NCBI GenBank assembly: GCA_016765685.1
Contig: JAESPR010000011.1
Location: forward strand, 1 to 64,000
Length of the DNA: 64,000 nt
Direction of reading: 5' to 3'
DNA from: Colwellia sp.
Lineage (GTDB): Bacteria; Pseudomonadota; Gammaproteobacteria; Enterobacterales; Alteromonadaceae
A program made the translations under genes and the position numbers. The notes under the pieces were generated by a model. That model was not told the origin of the DNA, ran no database searches, and saw only the letters and a program-made list of their open reading frames with translations. The stretch's first letter is position 1. Each line of letters begins with the position of its first letter. Of this stretch, positions 34,805 through 44,280 are shown piece after piece.

Positions 34805-35038
34805 ATGAGTACTATCGAAGAACGCGTAAAAAAAATCACTATTGAACAATTAGGTGTTAGTGAAGCAGAAGTTAAAATAGATTCATCGTTTGTGGATGAC
34901 TTAGGTGCTGATTCATTAGATACAGTAGAATTAGTAATGGCGTTGGAAGAAGAATTTGATACTGAAATTCCTGACGAAGAAGCTGAAAAAATTACTACAG
35001 TTCAAGCTGCTATTGACTACGTTACTGCTAACCAGTAA
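34805..35038 (+). CDS. acpP: Acyl carrier protein
   Basis: A 77-residue acidic carrier for growing acyl chains. The sequence begins [18 protein letters not shown], and the phosphopantetheine serine is in [18 protein letters not shown]. The ATG at 34805 with AAGGA upstream is chosen over an in-frame ATG 21 codons earlier that would add a non-family extension. A 200-bp spacer separates it from fabG, allowing its own promoter, as is common because ACP is needed in large amounts. A hairpin terminator follows. Confidence 0.96.
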   Translation: MSTIEERVKKITIEQLGVSEAEVKIDSSFVDDLGADSLDTVELVMALEEEFDTEIPDEEAEKITTVQAAIDYVTANQ

Positions 35039-35080
35039 TAGTTGATTACGTTTAACGACGTAACTTGAATTCGTAAATAG

Positions 35081-35120
35081 AAAAAGGCGGTATACTTATC
35101 ATATAAGTGTCCGCTTTTTT
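35081..35120 (+). terminator. Rho-independent terminator between acpP and fabF
   Basis: AAAAAGGCGG pairs with CCGCTTTTTT, and between them ACTTAT-CAT-ATAAGT makes a perfect inner stem. The T-run follows at 35115-35120. It probably lets some transcripts read through into fabF while most stop after acpP. Confidence 0.8.
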
Positions 35121-35157
35121 TATTTTCACTATTAATTTTTTAAGAGGCAGTTCAGCT

Positions 35158-36393
35158 ATGAGACGTGTTGTAGTTACTGGTCTTGGTATGCTTAGCCCAT
35201 TAGGCAATACTCCTGAAGCAACGTGGGAAAATTTACTGCTTGGAAAAAGTGGTATCAGCAATATTGAGCATTTTGATACATCTGAATATACCACTAAGTT
35301 TGCTGGTTTGGTCAAAGATTTTGATGCGCAAAACTATATGGAAAGAAAAGAAGCCAAAAAAATGGATCTTTTTATTCAATATGGTGTTGCTGCCGGTGCA
35401 CAAGCGATCAAAGATTCAGGTATTGTTGTCAGTGAAAAAAATGCACCACGTATTGGTGTAGCCGTTGGCTCTGGTATTGGTGGTTTAGGTTTGATTGAAC
35501 AAAATCACGAAAAAATGTTAAAAAATGGCAGCCCTAAAAAATTATCTCCTTTTTTTGTGCCATCAACTATTATCAATATGATTTCTGGCCATCTATCTAT
35601 CATGTTTGGTCTTCAGGGACCTAATATTTCTATTACTACCGCTTGCACTAGTGGTGTTCATAATATCGGCCATGCCGCTCGTATGATTGCTTACGGCGAT
35701 GCTGATGTTATGGTGGCGGGTGGTGCTGAAAAAGCTTCAACTACCTTAGGTATGGGGGGCTTTGGATCCGCACGTGCGTTATCAAGGCGAAATGACTCAC
35801 CCCAAACCGCTTCTCGTCCTTGGGACAAAGACCGTGATGGATTTGTCTTAGGTGATGGTGCGGGTGTTATTGTTGTTGAAGAATATGAGCATGCGAAAGC
35901 TCGTGGTGCTAAAATTTATGCAGAGTTAATCGGCTTTGGCATGAGTGGAGATGCTTATCATATGACTTCACCACCAGCCGATGGTGCAGGCGCAGCTCGT
36001 GCAATGGTTAATGCACTTAATGATGCAAAACTAAATGCTAATCAAATTGGTTATATTAATGCCCACGGTACTTCGACACCAGCCGGCGATATTGCTGAAA
36101 CGAATGCAGTTAAATCTGTTTTTGGTGCTGATGCCTATAAAGTGTTTATGGGCTCAACTAAGTCAATGACTGGGCATCTTCTGGGTGCTGCGGGGGCAAT
36201 TGAGGCTATTTTTAGTATTCAAGCTTTAATGCACAGTGCCGTACCACCAACGATTAATTTAGATAACCCCGATGAAGGTTGTGATCTAGATTACATCCCT
36301 GGCGCTGCCCGTGATATCAATTTAGATTATGTACTGTGTAATTCATTTGGTTTTGGTGGCACTAACGGTTCATTGATCTTTAAGAAAGTATAA
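35158..36393 (+). CDS. fabF: 3-oxoacyl-ACP synthase II
   Basis: A 411-residue condensing enzyme elongating acyl-ACP. It begins [18 protein letters not shown] at ATG 35158 with AAGAGG upstream; an in-frame ATG 17 codons earlier lies in the terminator. The catalytic cysteine is in [12 protein letters not shown], and the two histidines are in [11 protein letters not shown] and [22 protein letters not shown] ends the protein as usual. It is the last core fab gene; pabC follows after 146 bp. Confidence 0.95.
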   Translation: MRRVVVTGLGMLSPLGNTPEATWENLLLGKSGISNIEHFDTSEYTTKFAGLVKDFDAQNYMERKEAKKMDLFIQYGVAAGAQAIKDSGIVVSEKNAPRIGVAVGSGIGGLGLIEQNHEKMLKNGSPKKLSPFFVPSTIINMISGHLSIMFGLQGPNISITTACTSGVHNIGHAARMIAYGDADVMVAGGAEKASTTLGMGGFGSARALSRRNDSPQTASRPWDKDRDGFVLGDGAGVIVVEEYEHAKARGAKIYAELIGFGMSGDAYHMTSPPADGAGAARAMVNALNDAKLNANQIGYINAHGTSTPAGDIAETNAVKSVFGADAYKVFMGSTKSMTGHLLGAAGAIEAIFSIQALMHSAVPPTINLDNPDEGCDLDYIPGAARDINLDYVLCNSFGFGGTNGSLIFKKV

Positions 36394-36431
36394 TTTTACT
36401 GAATTAATTTGCTATTTTATGAGATTAAAGC

Positions 36432-36464
36432 CTCACCTACGAGAGAGTATCTTTTGTAGGTGAG
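36432..36464. other. Inverted repeat between fabF and pabC
   Basis: CTCACCTAC and GTAGGTGAG form a perfect nine-base stem with a 15-base loop, 38 bp after fabF. No T-run follows, so it is not a typical terminator. It may be an RNA processing or stability element, or a protein-binding site. Confidence 0.55.
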
Positions 36465-36539
36465 CATTCATGCTTTCAAACAAAGTGCACGAGGCGTTTT
36501 TTATTCAACTTTTATTTCTAACATCATACTGACACCCCT

Positions 36540-37340
36540 ATGAAATTTTGCTTGGTTAATGGCATACAACAAAATCATATAACTATTGAAAACCGCGGTT
36601 TAGCATATGGCGATGGTTTATTTACCACGGCTAAAATTCTCAATGGTAATGTTCAATACTTAACTGCGCATATTGAGCGGTTATTGTCGGGCTGTAAAAA
36701 GTTAGGGTTTACCCCGCCAGTTAGAAATGAATTAATCAAACAACTTAACGCTGTGGCGAAAAATCATGCGTTAGCTGTACTCAAAGTTATCATTATCGCC
36801 AGTAATGGCGGGCGAGGTTATGCGAGGCCGGTAGACCATAGTCATGATTTGATCATTATGGTGTATGACTACCCGACATCTTTTAACGAGCTTGCTAACA
36901 CCGGAATAAAATTAGGGGTTAGTGAACAACAACTGGGCCTTAACCCTATGCTTGGCGGTTTAAAACACTTGAACAGGCTTGAGCAAGTATTATTAAGGCA
37001 AGAGCTCTCAACAAGATCAGAAGATGACTTGTTAGTCACTAATATTAATGATGAAGTGATTGAAGCTACTAGCGCTAATTTATTTTTCTTTGTAGACGGT
37101 AAACTGTTTACCCCAGATGTCAGTCAAAGTGGCGTTGATGGCATTATGCGTCAAACCATATTACAACATTACCCAACCACAATTGTTAAAGCAGTAACGC
37201 TAGCTGAACTAGCGAAAGCACAAGAAATATTTTTATGTAACTGTGTGATGGGAATTATGCCGGTCGCTACTTTTAACAATAAGGCTTTAGCCACTAAATT
37301 AGTCGACACAGTAAGTGAAAATATGAAGCAAATAACATGA
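36540..37340 (+). CDS. pabC: Aminodeoxychorismate lyase
   Basis: A 266-residue PLP-dependent fold-type IV lyase that forms 4-aminobenzoate for folate. [16 protein letters not shown] near residue 20 and the PLP lysine in [12 protein letters not shown] (near 143) are typical, followed by [13 protein letters not shown]. coli PabC is of similar length. It overlaps mltG by 4 bp (ATGA), keeping the fabF-pabC-mltG order known from enterobacteria. Confidence 0.92.
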   Translation: MKFCLVNGIQQNHITIENRGLAYGDGLFTTAKILNGNVQYLTAHIERLLSGCKKLGFTPPVRNELIKQLNAVAKNHALAVLKVIIIASNGGRGYARPVDHSHDLIIMVYDYPTSFNELANTGIKLGVSEQQLGLNPMLGGLKHLNRLEQVLLRQELSTRSEDDLLVTNINDEVIEATSANLFFFVDGKLFTPDVSQSGVDGIMRQTILQHYPTTIVKAVTLAELAKAQEIFLCNCVMGIMPVATFNNKALATKLVDTVSENMKQIT

Positions 37341-38350
37341 TTAAGTTTGTTATAAAAAAAATATTAGTGGCTGGTTTGGTGGCCTTTACCCTAGCCCTAA
37401 TTGCTTTTTTTCTATTGTTAGAGAAAAAAATGCAACAGCCTTTATCACTTAGTCAAACACAATTGTTGACGGTTGAGCAGGGCAGTTCTATTAACTTTTT
37501 TGCTAAAAACTTAGAACAACAAGGTTGGATAGAAAACCGTTTTTGGTTACGCGCTTATGCGCGCCTATATCCCAATAGAGTTCAAATTAAAGCAGGCACT
37601 TATCAGATTTTACCCAAGGCAACTTTACAGAGTTTACTCACCCTTGTTACCAGTGGAAAAGAGCATCAATTTACACTGACTTTTGTTGAAGGAACAAGCT
37701 TTAAACAATGGTTAGCACAATTACAAAAACAACCGCAGTTAACACATAGTTTGCATTCTTTAACGGTAGCGCAAATATCACAGCGATTAGGGATAGAACA
37801 AAATAATCCAGAAGGTTGGTTTTTTCCCGAAACTTACGCTTTTACGCAGAATACTAAAGATATTGAGCTGTTAAAACGAGCTCACCTTGCCATGCAAACA
37901 GCATTAACACAGCTTTGGCAACAAAGAGCGTTAGGTTTACCTTACACAGATCCCTATCAAGCCTTGATTATGGCGTCAATTATTGAAAAAGAAACCAGTT
38001 ATTTACCTGAGCAACCCCTTATTGCATCGGTGTTTATTAATCGTTTGGCGAAAAAAATGCGTTTACAAACTGATCCAACAGTCATTTATGGCTTGGGAGA
38101 ACGCTATCAAGGAGATATTACTCGTGCACACTTACGGGAAAAGACTGCTTATAATACTTATAGAATTAATGGTTTTCCGCCAACACCCATCGCCATGCCG
38201 GGCATGTCTGCACTAAAAGCTGCCCTTAACCCAGCTACAAGTGATTATTTTTATTTTGTTAGTGGCGGCAATGGTAAACATGTATTCAGTAAAACATTGG
38301 CTGAGCATAATGCTGCGGTGAGAGATTTTTTGACAAAGCAAAAGCTCTAA
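37337..38350 (+). CDS. mltG: Endolytic murein transglycosylase MltG (YceG)
   Basis: A 337-residue inner-membrane protein that cuts nascent glycan strands. An N-terminal transmembrane helix (about 10-28) is followed by a LysM-like part and the YceG catalytic domain. The catalytic Glu is in [14 protein letters not shown], and [39 protein letters not shown] are family motifs. It normally precedes tmk; here an opposite-strand gene intervenes. Confidence 0.93.
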   Translation: MIKFVIKKILVAGLVAFTLALIAFFLLLEKKMQQPLSLSQTQLLTVEQGSSINFFAKNLEQQGWIENRFWLRAYARLYPNRVQIKAGTYQILPKATLQSLLTLVTSGKEHQFTLTFVEGTSFKQWLAQLQKQPQLTHSLHSLTVAQISQRLGIEQNNPEGWFFPETYAFTQNTKDIELLKRAHLAMQTALTQLWQQRALGLPYTDPYQALIMASIIEKETSYLPEQPLIASVFINRLAKKMRLQTDPTVIYGLGERYQGDITRAHLREKTAYNTYRINGFPPTPIAMPGMSALKAALNPATSDYFYFVSGGNGKHVFSKTLAEHNAAVRDFLTKQKL

Positions 38351-38392
38351 GTAATTGATATTAATGTAGTTATAAATGGGGTATCAATAATG

Positions 38393-39133
38393 TTATGGTA
38401 GCTGATATTTTTTATATATCGCTTCTATTTCACCTTGATCAATAAGCTCCTGTAAACCCTTGTTGATGTCTTTGAGTATATACGCTTTACTGGGATGAAT
38501 TCTAAGTTTTACGTTGACATGACTCACCACATTGCCAATAACAAGATCTTGGTACTGCGGATTTTGCTGCATAAAGTATTTGATAGTACGATAACCAATA
38601 AATATATATTTTATTCGTTCAACTTGTAGTTGTTTTAATAATAATTTTTCAGAACGGTTATGTGATTTTACAATCAAGTTTTTTTTAAATGCATCGTCGA
38701 ATAATGGGTAGGAGTAACCGCGAACAATGCCGATAGTTTTACCATAAAGATCTTGAGGGCTCTCCAAGTTAATGAAGTTATTCTTTTTAAACACAATAAC
38801 TTCTTTAGACGTTTCATAAACTATTGAATATTCGCCACTCACTTTAACGTTTTGCCGCCAAATTTCATTTATCCCTGGCTCAATATCTACCCGTCCAAGA
38901 TCAAACTCTTTTAAAGCTCGGGCAGCCGGATACTTTTTAAAAATAAAAGTATAGGGGGTAACTTGCGAAAGTTTATCAAAAATATCAATAAAAATACCAC
39001 TGTATTGGCCATCTTTAACTATGGTGTAAGGTGGATTTGCATCTTGAAAAAGCATTACCGTTAACGTTTCGGCAGAGCTTAATGTGCAAAAAAGGGTATT
39101 AATAATCAGCCCAAAGAATTGTTTTGTATTCAT
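38393..39133 (-). CDS. Periplasmic amino-acid-type solute-binding protein (SBP_bac_3 family)
   Basis: A 246-residue exported binding protein. The signal peptide ends near SSA-E (21). The fold resembles bacterial extracellular solute-binding family 3: NPPYTIVKDGQYSGIFIDIF, then LYGKTIGIVRGYSYP and a terminal GLQELIDQGEIEAIYKKYQL. Such proteins bind polar amino acids, but no permease or ATPase gene is adjacent, so it may be a stand-alone sensor or orphan. It lies antisense between mltG and tmk, a place usually without a gene, so it looks like an insertion. Confidence 0.82.
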   Translation of the reverse strand: MNTKQFFGLIINTLFCTLSSAETLTVMLFQDANPPYTIVKDGQYSGIFIDIFDKLSQVTPYTFIFKKYPAARALKEFDLGRVDIEPGINEIWRQNVKVSGEYSIVYETSKEVIVFKKNNFINLESPQDLYGKTIGIVRGYSYPLFDDAFKKNLIVKSHNRSEKLLLKQLQVERIKYIFIGYRTIKYFMQQNPQYQDLVIGNVVSHVNVKLRIHPSKAYILKDINKGLQELIDQGEIEAIYKKYQLP

Positions 39134-39354
39134 GCGTTATGACGGGTACTTGAACAGCAATAACTACAGTATAGTTATACTTATTTAACTTAGCCAACGT
39201 GATAAATTAATTTTAATTCTTTGAATTTGCGGTCATTGCTATCCTAAAATTGGGGCTATTTACCAAATAAGCCAGTTCGCACTTTATCTTAATGGGGCTT
39301 GAGTATATCATTGCGGGTGTGTGCGACTACATATTAGAAATAAATGGGAGAGAT

Positions 39355-39990
39355 ATGAATAAAGGTTTTATGGTTGTTTTCGATGGTAGCAATGGCGCGG
39401 GAAAAACAACAGTAATTAAAAGCGTTGAAAAATATCTTTCTTCAAAAGGCTTTGATGTTTTATTAACAAGAGAGCCGGGTGGCACACCAATAGGCGAAAA
39501 AATCAGAGAAGTTATTTTAGATCCCTCTACCCCTGAAATGTCATTTATGACTGAATTAATGTTATTTGGCGCTGGGCGTGCACAACATATTCAAGAAAAA
39601 ATAAAACCCGCGCTAGCGCAAGGGAAGATCGTAATATCAGATAGATTCGATGCCGCAACGTTTAGTTTTCAACATTTCGCTAGAGGCATAGCATTAGATA
39701 CCATCACTAAAATTAATGATTTAGCTTTAGCCGGTTTTAGTCCTAATATGAATGTTATTTTAGATTTAGAGCCCAGTGAAGGGTTAAAAAGAGTGCATAG
39801 CCGCGGTGAAGGTCTAGATCGTTTAGAAGATGAAAAGTCAGAGTTTTTAATAAAAGCAAGAAATGGCTATTTAACACAGGCACAGCAAGCACCTGAAAAA
39901 TTTGTCGTTATTGATGCATCTCAATCGAAACAAAAAGTACTAACAGATGTTATTAAGGTTATTGATTCATTACTTGATAAGCACGGTTAA
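39355..39990 (+). CDS. tmk: Thymidylate kinase
   Basis: A 211-residue enzyme phosphorylating dTMP to dTDP. The P-loop is FDGSNGAGKTTVIK, followed by the DR(E/Y)-type LLTREPGGTPIGE and SDRFDAATFSFQ. Start ATG 39355 (MNKGFMVVFDG) follows GGGAGA; an in-frame ATG at 39292 would add 21 unusual residues. The upstream 221 bp after the antisense gene can hold a promoter. holB follows immediately. Confidence 0.94.
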   Translation: MNKGFMVVFDGSNGAGKTTVIKSVEKYLSSKGFDVLLTREPGGTPIGEKIREVILDPSTPEMSFMTELMLFGAGRAQHIQEKIKPALAQGKIVISDRFDAATFSFQHFARGIALDTITKINDLALAGFSPNMNVILDLEPSEGLKRVHSRGEGLDRLEDEKSEFLIKARNGYLTQAQQAPEKFVVIDASQSKQKVLTDVIKVIDSLLDKHG

Positions 39991-39991
39991 T

Positions 39992-40981
39992 ATGAGTGCT
40001 AGTATGAAATCATGGCTAATTGAACATCAACAGTTACTTAGTCAACAATTTAGCCGTAATATTTTGCCCCATGCCATTTTAGTCAGTGGTGTTACCGGCG
40101 CAGGTAAGTTAGAACTTGCCCAGTGGTTAGTGCACTTGTTGAGCTGTCAGCAGCCACAATCTATTAATAATACGGTAACAAAACACTTACAAAGTTGTGG
40201 TCATTGTAAGTCATGTTTATTGCTAAAAAGTAAAACTTACCCTGATCATCTTAATCTTGTTGCGGAAAAAAACAGTTTAGGGGTGGATAGCATTCGTCAC
40301 GCCAGTGCTTTTTTACAAAAAACAGCTCATTTAGGTAAATTCAAAACCATATTAATTGCACATGCGCAAACTATGACACTTGCAGCGGCCAATGCCTTGT
40401 TAAAAACCTTAGAAGAGCCAAGTGATGATAGTGTTATTATATTATTAACTAATGATATAGAAATGTTATTGCCTACTATTGTCAGTCGGTGTCGAGTGCT
40501 TAATATTAGGCCTAATGTTGGTCAAACATTATTGACGGATATATCAGCTCAAAAATTTAGTGGTGAAGCTCACACGGTAATGAATAACGGTTTTGTTAAC
40601 CTTACCCAGTTACCTGAGCTTACCGATAAAACGATTAATAAAGCATTCCAAGATTTTAAAACTTGTTATATTAACTACCTTCATGGTCAGCCGGTTGAGT
40701 CGCAACTATTACAACAGTTGTTAAATAATGATCATGCATTGCGCTGGTTAGAGCAAATTACCGTAAATTTACAACGTGAGCAGTTTGTAACGCTTGAGAA
40801 AGCCTCTAGCCAATCGATATTAAGTGCTGAGCTGCTAAATAAGCTCTATAAAGTTATCATTAATGGGTGTAAAGTAATAAAATCTTATACACAGGCAAAT
40901 AAACAATTTGTTTGTCAGCAGCTTATTATGACGATAAGTGATGTTATCGAAGCAAGTCAAATTAACAAGCAGGAGTGCTAG
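39992..40981 (+). CDS. holB: DNA polymerase III delta-prime subunit
   Basis: A 329-residue clamp-loader subunit. It has the RecA/AAA+ like N-terminus (HAILVSGVTGAGKLELAQWL), a zinc-binding cysteine set (CGHCKSCLLL with a preceding cysteine), and ANALLKTLEEPSDDSVIILL typical of HolB. The Walker A lysine is present, although delta-prime does not hydrolyse ATP. ATG 39992 directly after the tmk stop is chosen over longer forms. pilZ follows after one base. Confidence 0.92.
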   Translation: MSASMKSWLIEHQQLLSQQFSRNILPHAILVSGVTGAGKLELAQWLVHLLSCQQPQSINNTVTKHLQSCGHCKSCLLLKSKTYPDHLNLVAEKNSLGVDSIRHASAFLQKTAHLGKFKTILIAHAQTMTLAAANALLKTLEEPSDDSVIILLTNDIEMLLPTIVSRCRVLNIRPNVGQTLLTDISAQKFSGEAHTVMNNGFVNLTQLPELTDKTINKAFQDFKTCYINYLHGQPVESQLLQQLLNNDHALRWLEQITVNLQREQFVTLEKASSQSILSAELLNKLYKVIINGCKVIKSYTQANKQFVCQQLIMTISDVIEASQINKQEC

Positions 40982-40982
40982 T

Positions 40983-41309
40983 TTGATCCCAATTAATATT
41001 GAATTTAATTCAGAGCATGACTTATATGTTTCCTATATGCCTTTTTTAAAAGAAGGTGGTTTATTTATTCGTACCGCAGAGCCTTATGAGTTAGGCTCAG
41101 AAGTTGAATTAAACATATTATTACCAGACTCATTAGAGCCGTCTTTGATTAAAGGCGAGGTCTGTTGGTTAACACCCACAGGAGCACAAAATGGTACGCC
41201 AGCAGGAATCGGCGTTAGTTTTACTGATGATCCTGATAAAATACGTCATCAAATTGAACAGGCTATTGCTCGGCAGTTAAGCTCATCAGAGCCAACATTA
41301 ACCATGTAA
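40983..41309 (+). CDS. pilZ: PilZ-domain protein
   Basis: A 108-residue protein of the type IV pilus PilZ group. The TTG at 40983 lies seven bases after AGGAG and gives a proper N-terminus (MIPINIEF). The central part YMPFLKEGGLFIRT and GEVCWLTPTGAQNG, then AGIGVSF, match the family. The RxxxR c-di-GMP motif is not evident, as in the non-binding pilus PilZ proteins. The holB-pilZ-tatD order is common in gamma-proteobacteria. Confidence 0.88.
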   Translation: MIPINIEFNSEHDLYVSYMPFLKEGGLFIRTAEPYELGSEVELNILLPDSLEPSLIKGEVCWLTPTGAQNGTPAGIGVSFTDDPDKIRHQIEQAIARQLSSSEPTLTM

Positions 41310-41419
41310 ACTACTTATTGATTATCTATCTTTACTCTTTTTATCTCACCCAAGCCTTTTTGCCTCTATTAGGGCTTTTTAATCTTTCATTTTAACCTTT
41401 TTATTGTTGGAGTTTTCCT

Positions 41420-42187
41420 TTGTTTATTGATTCACATTGCCATTTAGATCGTCTGAACTTATCACTTTATGATGATAATTTAGCGAATGTTGTGCAAGCG
41501 GCAAATGATGCAGACGTGAATAAACTTCTGTGTGTTAGTGTTACTTTAAAAGATTTTCCTGCGATGGCAGAAAAAACCAAAAATTTTGATAATGTGTTAC
41601 TTTCTTGTGGCATGCACCCGCTTAATCAAGAGGATGAAGTTGATATAGAACAGCTGTATAATCTTGCTCAAAACTCTAGAGTGATCGCTATTGGTGAAAC
41701 TGGTTTAGATTATTTTTATGCGCCAGAAACTAAAGCGCTGCAATTAGACTCATTTAAAAAGCATATAAGCGTTGCTAAAGCGCTTAATAAACCATTAATC
41801 ATTCATACCCGCGATGCCCAACAAGACACTTTAGATATGTTGCGCATTGAGGAAGCTGATAGCGTTGGCGGAATTCTACACTGCTTTACTGAAACTTGGG
41901 ATATGGCTAAACAAGCACTAGATTTAGGATTTTATATTTCTTTTTCTGGCATTGTAACCTTTAAAAATGCTAGTGCATTAAGAGAAGTTGCCAAGCTTGT
42001 TCCTGATGACAAATTTTTAATTGAAACAGACGCGCCATATTTAGCACCAGTTCCACATCGAGGCAAAGAAAATCAGCCCGCTTATGTTGTTGAAGTAGCA
42101 AAACATTTAGCCAGTATTCGCGGTCAATCAGTGGAGACCATTGCTAAGTTATCAACGGATAATTTTAATCGTCTTTTTAATTTGTAA
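41420..42187 (+). CDS. ycfH: TatD-family metal-dependent hydrolase (YcfH)
   Basis: A 255-residue TatD-type nuclease or hydrolase. The start is TTG at 41420 with GGAG upstream, giving MFIDSHCHLDRL, the metal-binding HxH motif. IGETGLDYFY, IIHTRDAQQD, GILHCFTE and LIETDAPYLAPVPHRGKEN complete the metal and substrate sites. The final position after holB-pilZ is that of ycfH. It ends the run of plus-strand genes; a region without genes follows. Confidence 0.92.
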   Translation: MFIDSHCHLDRLNLSLYDDNLANVVQAANDADVNKLLCVSVTLKDFPAMAEKTKNFDNVLLSCGMHPLNQEDEVDIEQLYNLAQNSRVIAIGETGLDYFYAPETKALQLDSFKKHISVAKALNKPLIIHTRDAQQDTLDMLRIEEADSVGGILHCFTETWDMAKQALDLGFYISFSGIVTFKNASALREVAKLVPDDKFLIETDAPYLAPVPHRGKENQPAYVVEVAKHLASIRGQSVETIAKLSTDNFNRLFNL

Positions 42188-42234
42188 GGCTAGAGTCTAA
42201 CGCAAAGGAAGTTTTATTTTACTTAGATTTAAAC

Positions 42235-42267
42235 AAAAAAAAGCCCAAACCTTGTTAGTTTGGGCTT
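42235..42267 (-). terminator. Strong rho-independent terminator, minus strand
   Basis: A ten-base perfect stem (AAGCCCAAAC with GTTTGGGCTT, loop of seven) is followed on the minus strand by six or more T. It lies about 400 bp beyond the end of the antiporter gene. Confidence 0.85.
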
Positions 42268-42315
42268 AAGGGAATGGCTCAAAGGGGTTTGAGCCGTGCG
42301 CTAATTAACTTTTAC

Positions 42316-42345
42316 AAAACACATATAACCAAAACACATATAACC
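42316..42345. repeat. 15-bp tandem duplication in the intergenic region
   Basis: AAAACACATATAACC occurs twice in direct tandem (42316-42330 and 42331-42345), followed by a decayed partial copy. Confidence 0.9.
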
Positions 42346-42674
42346 AAAAAACATGTAAATTAGAAGTTAGGTAAACGCAGAGCATTTACCTAAATTGCTG
42401 CGAGCATTTTCTACATTACTATAAGAAGAAATACAGTGCTTAACTTGGTATATCACAGCACTGTGCGCTTCTTGTACTAATTAAGTGTAGTGCAAGATTT
42501 TATTAATGCGAATTATTTTTATGATATTTTATCTTGTTGATTTTAAATGTGTTAATGGTGTCCTTTGAACCTGAACAGAAAATCAGGGTGGATTTCAAAG
42601 GTTTTTACTAACAGATTTTTCACGGCTTACAAAGTGTTTAATCACAAGATATGCACAGGCATGATTTTTACATA

Positions 42675-44249
42675 TTATTTAATTTTAGTTTCAATTAGTG
42701 CCATACTTTCGTCAGCAAAACCAACACCAGCTTCGTTATAAAAATTAAATACTTTATCAATGCCAAATTCTTCTAGTTTAGTGCGTTCATCATCATAACG
42801 CGCAATGGCGGCTATTTTTCCTTGATAACCCGCAATTCTTAATTGTTCGGTTATATTCATATTGTCAATAACATGAGGTAGGGCTAGCAAAACCAGCTCA
42901 AGGCGAGACAAGTTAATTCGCTCCCAGAAAAAAGCATCTTCAGCATCGCCATAATAAGCCTGCACCCCTTGTTGTGTTAACCGAGTAACTTTTTCTGGAT
43001 CTGCATCTAAACCCCAAACTAATTTATTACTGTGCTCACAAATAGCGCGGTAAGCACCCATACCAACACGCCCCATGCCTATAACAACAATAGGTGCTTG
43101 CTTTGGTTGGCAAAAAATATCTTCAGTTAAGCATGTTTTACGTTCAAAGCGATGAAAAAATTCTTTGTGTTGAGTAAAAAAACTATGAGCAAAGCGGTAT
43201 AAGATGTTAGTAATAACAAAAGAAATAGCAACGCTTAGCGCTAAAATGACTAACCAGTCGTTGCTTAACCAACCATTGGTAACACTAATAGCGGCTACTA
43301 TTAGGCCAAATTCACTAAAGTTACTTAAGGCTAAAGCACTTAAAAAGGCGGTTCGACAACGTATTTTTAATAGACTTAATAGTCCAAAAAACAAGGCAAA
43401 CTTAACAGGAAGAATAACCACTAGCAGTATAGCTAGCCCTAACATTTCTAAAGTAGGGATTGCGCTAAAACCAATAGATAAAAAGAAACCAATAAGAAAC
43501 AGGTCTTTAAAGCTTAATAACGATTTGTTTATTTCGGTGGCTTTGGAGTGAGAGGCTAAAAACATTCCCATTAATAGTGCGCCTAAGTCACCTTTAATAT
43601 TAACAAGTTCAAATAACTCATAACTACCTAAAGCAATAAAAAAACCCATTAAAGGGATTAATTCACCATGACCTACATGGTCAACAATTTTGTTGATTAG
43701 GGGTCTAATAAAAAACAACAGTAATAACGCAAAAGCCCAAATTGAGGGGGTTTCTCCAGTAGCGAACACTAAAAAACCTACGGCAACTATGTCTTGAATA
43801 ACCAGTATTGCGACTGCTAATTTTCCGTGTCGGGTGCGCATTTCGCCACTTTCTTCTAACAGCTTGATGACACACACTGTGCTGCTAAAACTTAAAGCAA
43901 AGGCGATAAGTGTCGCGGTGATGAGATCTAACTGAGTAAAATAGTTAATTGCTAGCAAGGCAAATATTTTGATGACAACAACCGTTAACAGCATCCAAAT
44001 AATGGTATGTAAAGAGCTTGTTAGCCATACTTCGCTTTTAAATAAGCTTTTAACATTAAGTTTTAAGCCAATGGTAAATAACATTAAGGTAATGCCTAAA
44101 TTACTTAAAATAGTGAGACTATCGTCGGCTTGATAACCCAGAAAATTTAAAGCAAAACCGGCAATGAGAAAACCAATGGAAGGGGGCAGCTTTACGGTTT
44201 TAGCTGCGAAGCCGCAAATAAAGGCGAAAAATATCCAAATAAAATCCAT
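42675..44249 (-). CDS. CPA2-family cation:proton antiporter with TrkA-N domain
   Basis: A 524-residue inner-membrane transporter. About 11-12 hydrophobic helices fill residues 1-370 with the Kef/CPA2 pattern (GFLIAGFALNFLG, FALSFSSTVCVIKLLEE, VIQDIVAVGF, KGDLGALLMGMFLASH). A Rossmann TrkA-N domain starts at about 388 (VVIGMGRVGMGAYRA, then GLDADPEKV and YGDAEDAFFWERI), for nucleotide control of transport. It resembles KefB/YbaL-type exchangers. A single gene, opposite to tatD and followed by structured DNA. Confidence 0.9.
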   Translation of the reverse strand: MDFIWIFFAFICGFAAKTVKLPPSIGFLIAGFALNFLGYQADDSLTILSNLGITLMLFTIGLKLNVKSLFKSEVWLTSSLHTIIWMLLTVVVIKIFALLAINYFTQLDLITATLIAFALSFSSTVCVIKLLEESGEMRTRHGKLAVAILVIQDIVAVGFLVFATGETPSIWAFALLLLFFIRPLINKIVDHVGHGELIPLMGFFIALGSYELFELVNIKGDLGALLMGMFLASHSKATEINKSLLSFKDLFLIGFFLSIGFSAIPTLEMLGLAILLVVILPVKFALFFGLLSLLKIRCRTAFLSALALSNFSEFGLIVAAISVTNGWLSNDWLVILALSVAISFVITNILYRFAHSFFTQHKEFFHRFERKTCLTEDIFCQPKQAPIVVIGMGRVGMGAYRAICEHSNKLVWGLDADPEKVTRLTQQGVQAYYGDAEDAFFWERINLSRLELVLLALPHVIDNMNITEQLRIAGYQGKIAAIARYDDERTKLEEFGIDKVFNFYNEAGVGFADESMALIETKIK

Positions 44250-44280
44250 AATAATACTTTTTCCTATAGTTAATGATTAA

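Larger units (their letters stand above)
42235..42490 (-). ncRNA. Candidate structured small RNA or long 3' UTR
   Basis: On the minus strand four stems occur in order. AAGAAG/CTTCTT encloses ACAGTGCT/AGCACTGT (42423-42473). TTAGGTAAA pairs with TTTACCTAA (42367-42393), and GGCTCAAA pairs with TTTGAGCC around GGGG (42276-42295). A terminator, AAGCCCAAAC/GTTTGGGCTT, ends at 42241 with a T-run to 42235. This could be an independent RNA or the 3' tail of the antiporter transcript. No promoter could be assigned. Confidence 0.4.
42188..42674. other. Non-coding region of 487 bp with structured elements
   Basis: No reading frame is convincing here. It holds four inverted repeats (described separately as a candidate small RNA), a 15-bp tandem duplication at 42316-42345 and an AT-rich part from 42480 to 42674 with no clear feature. 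Confidence 0.7.
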
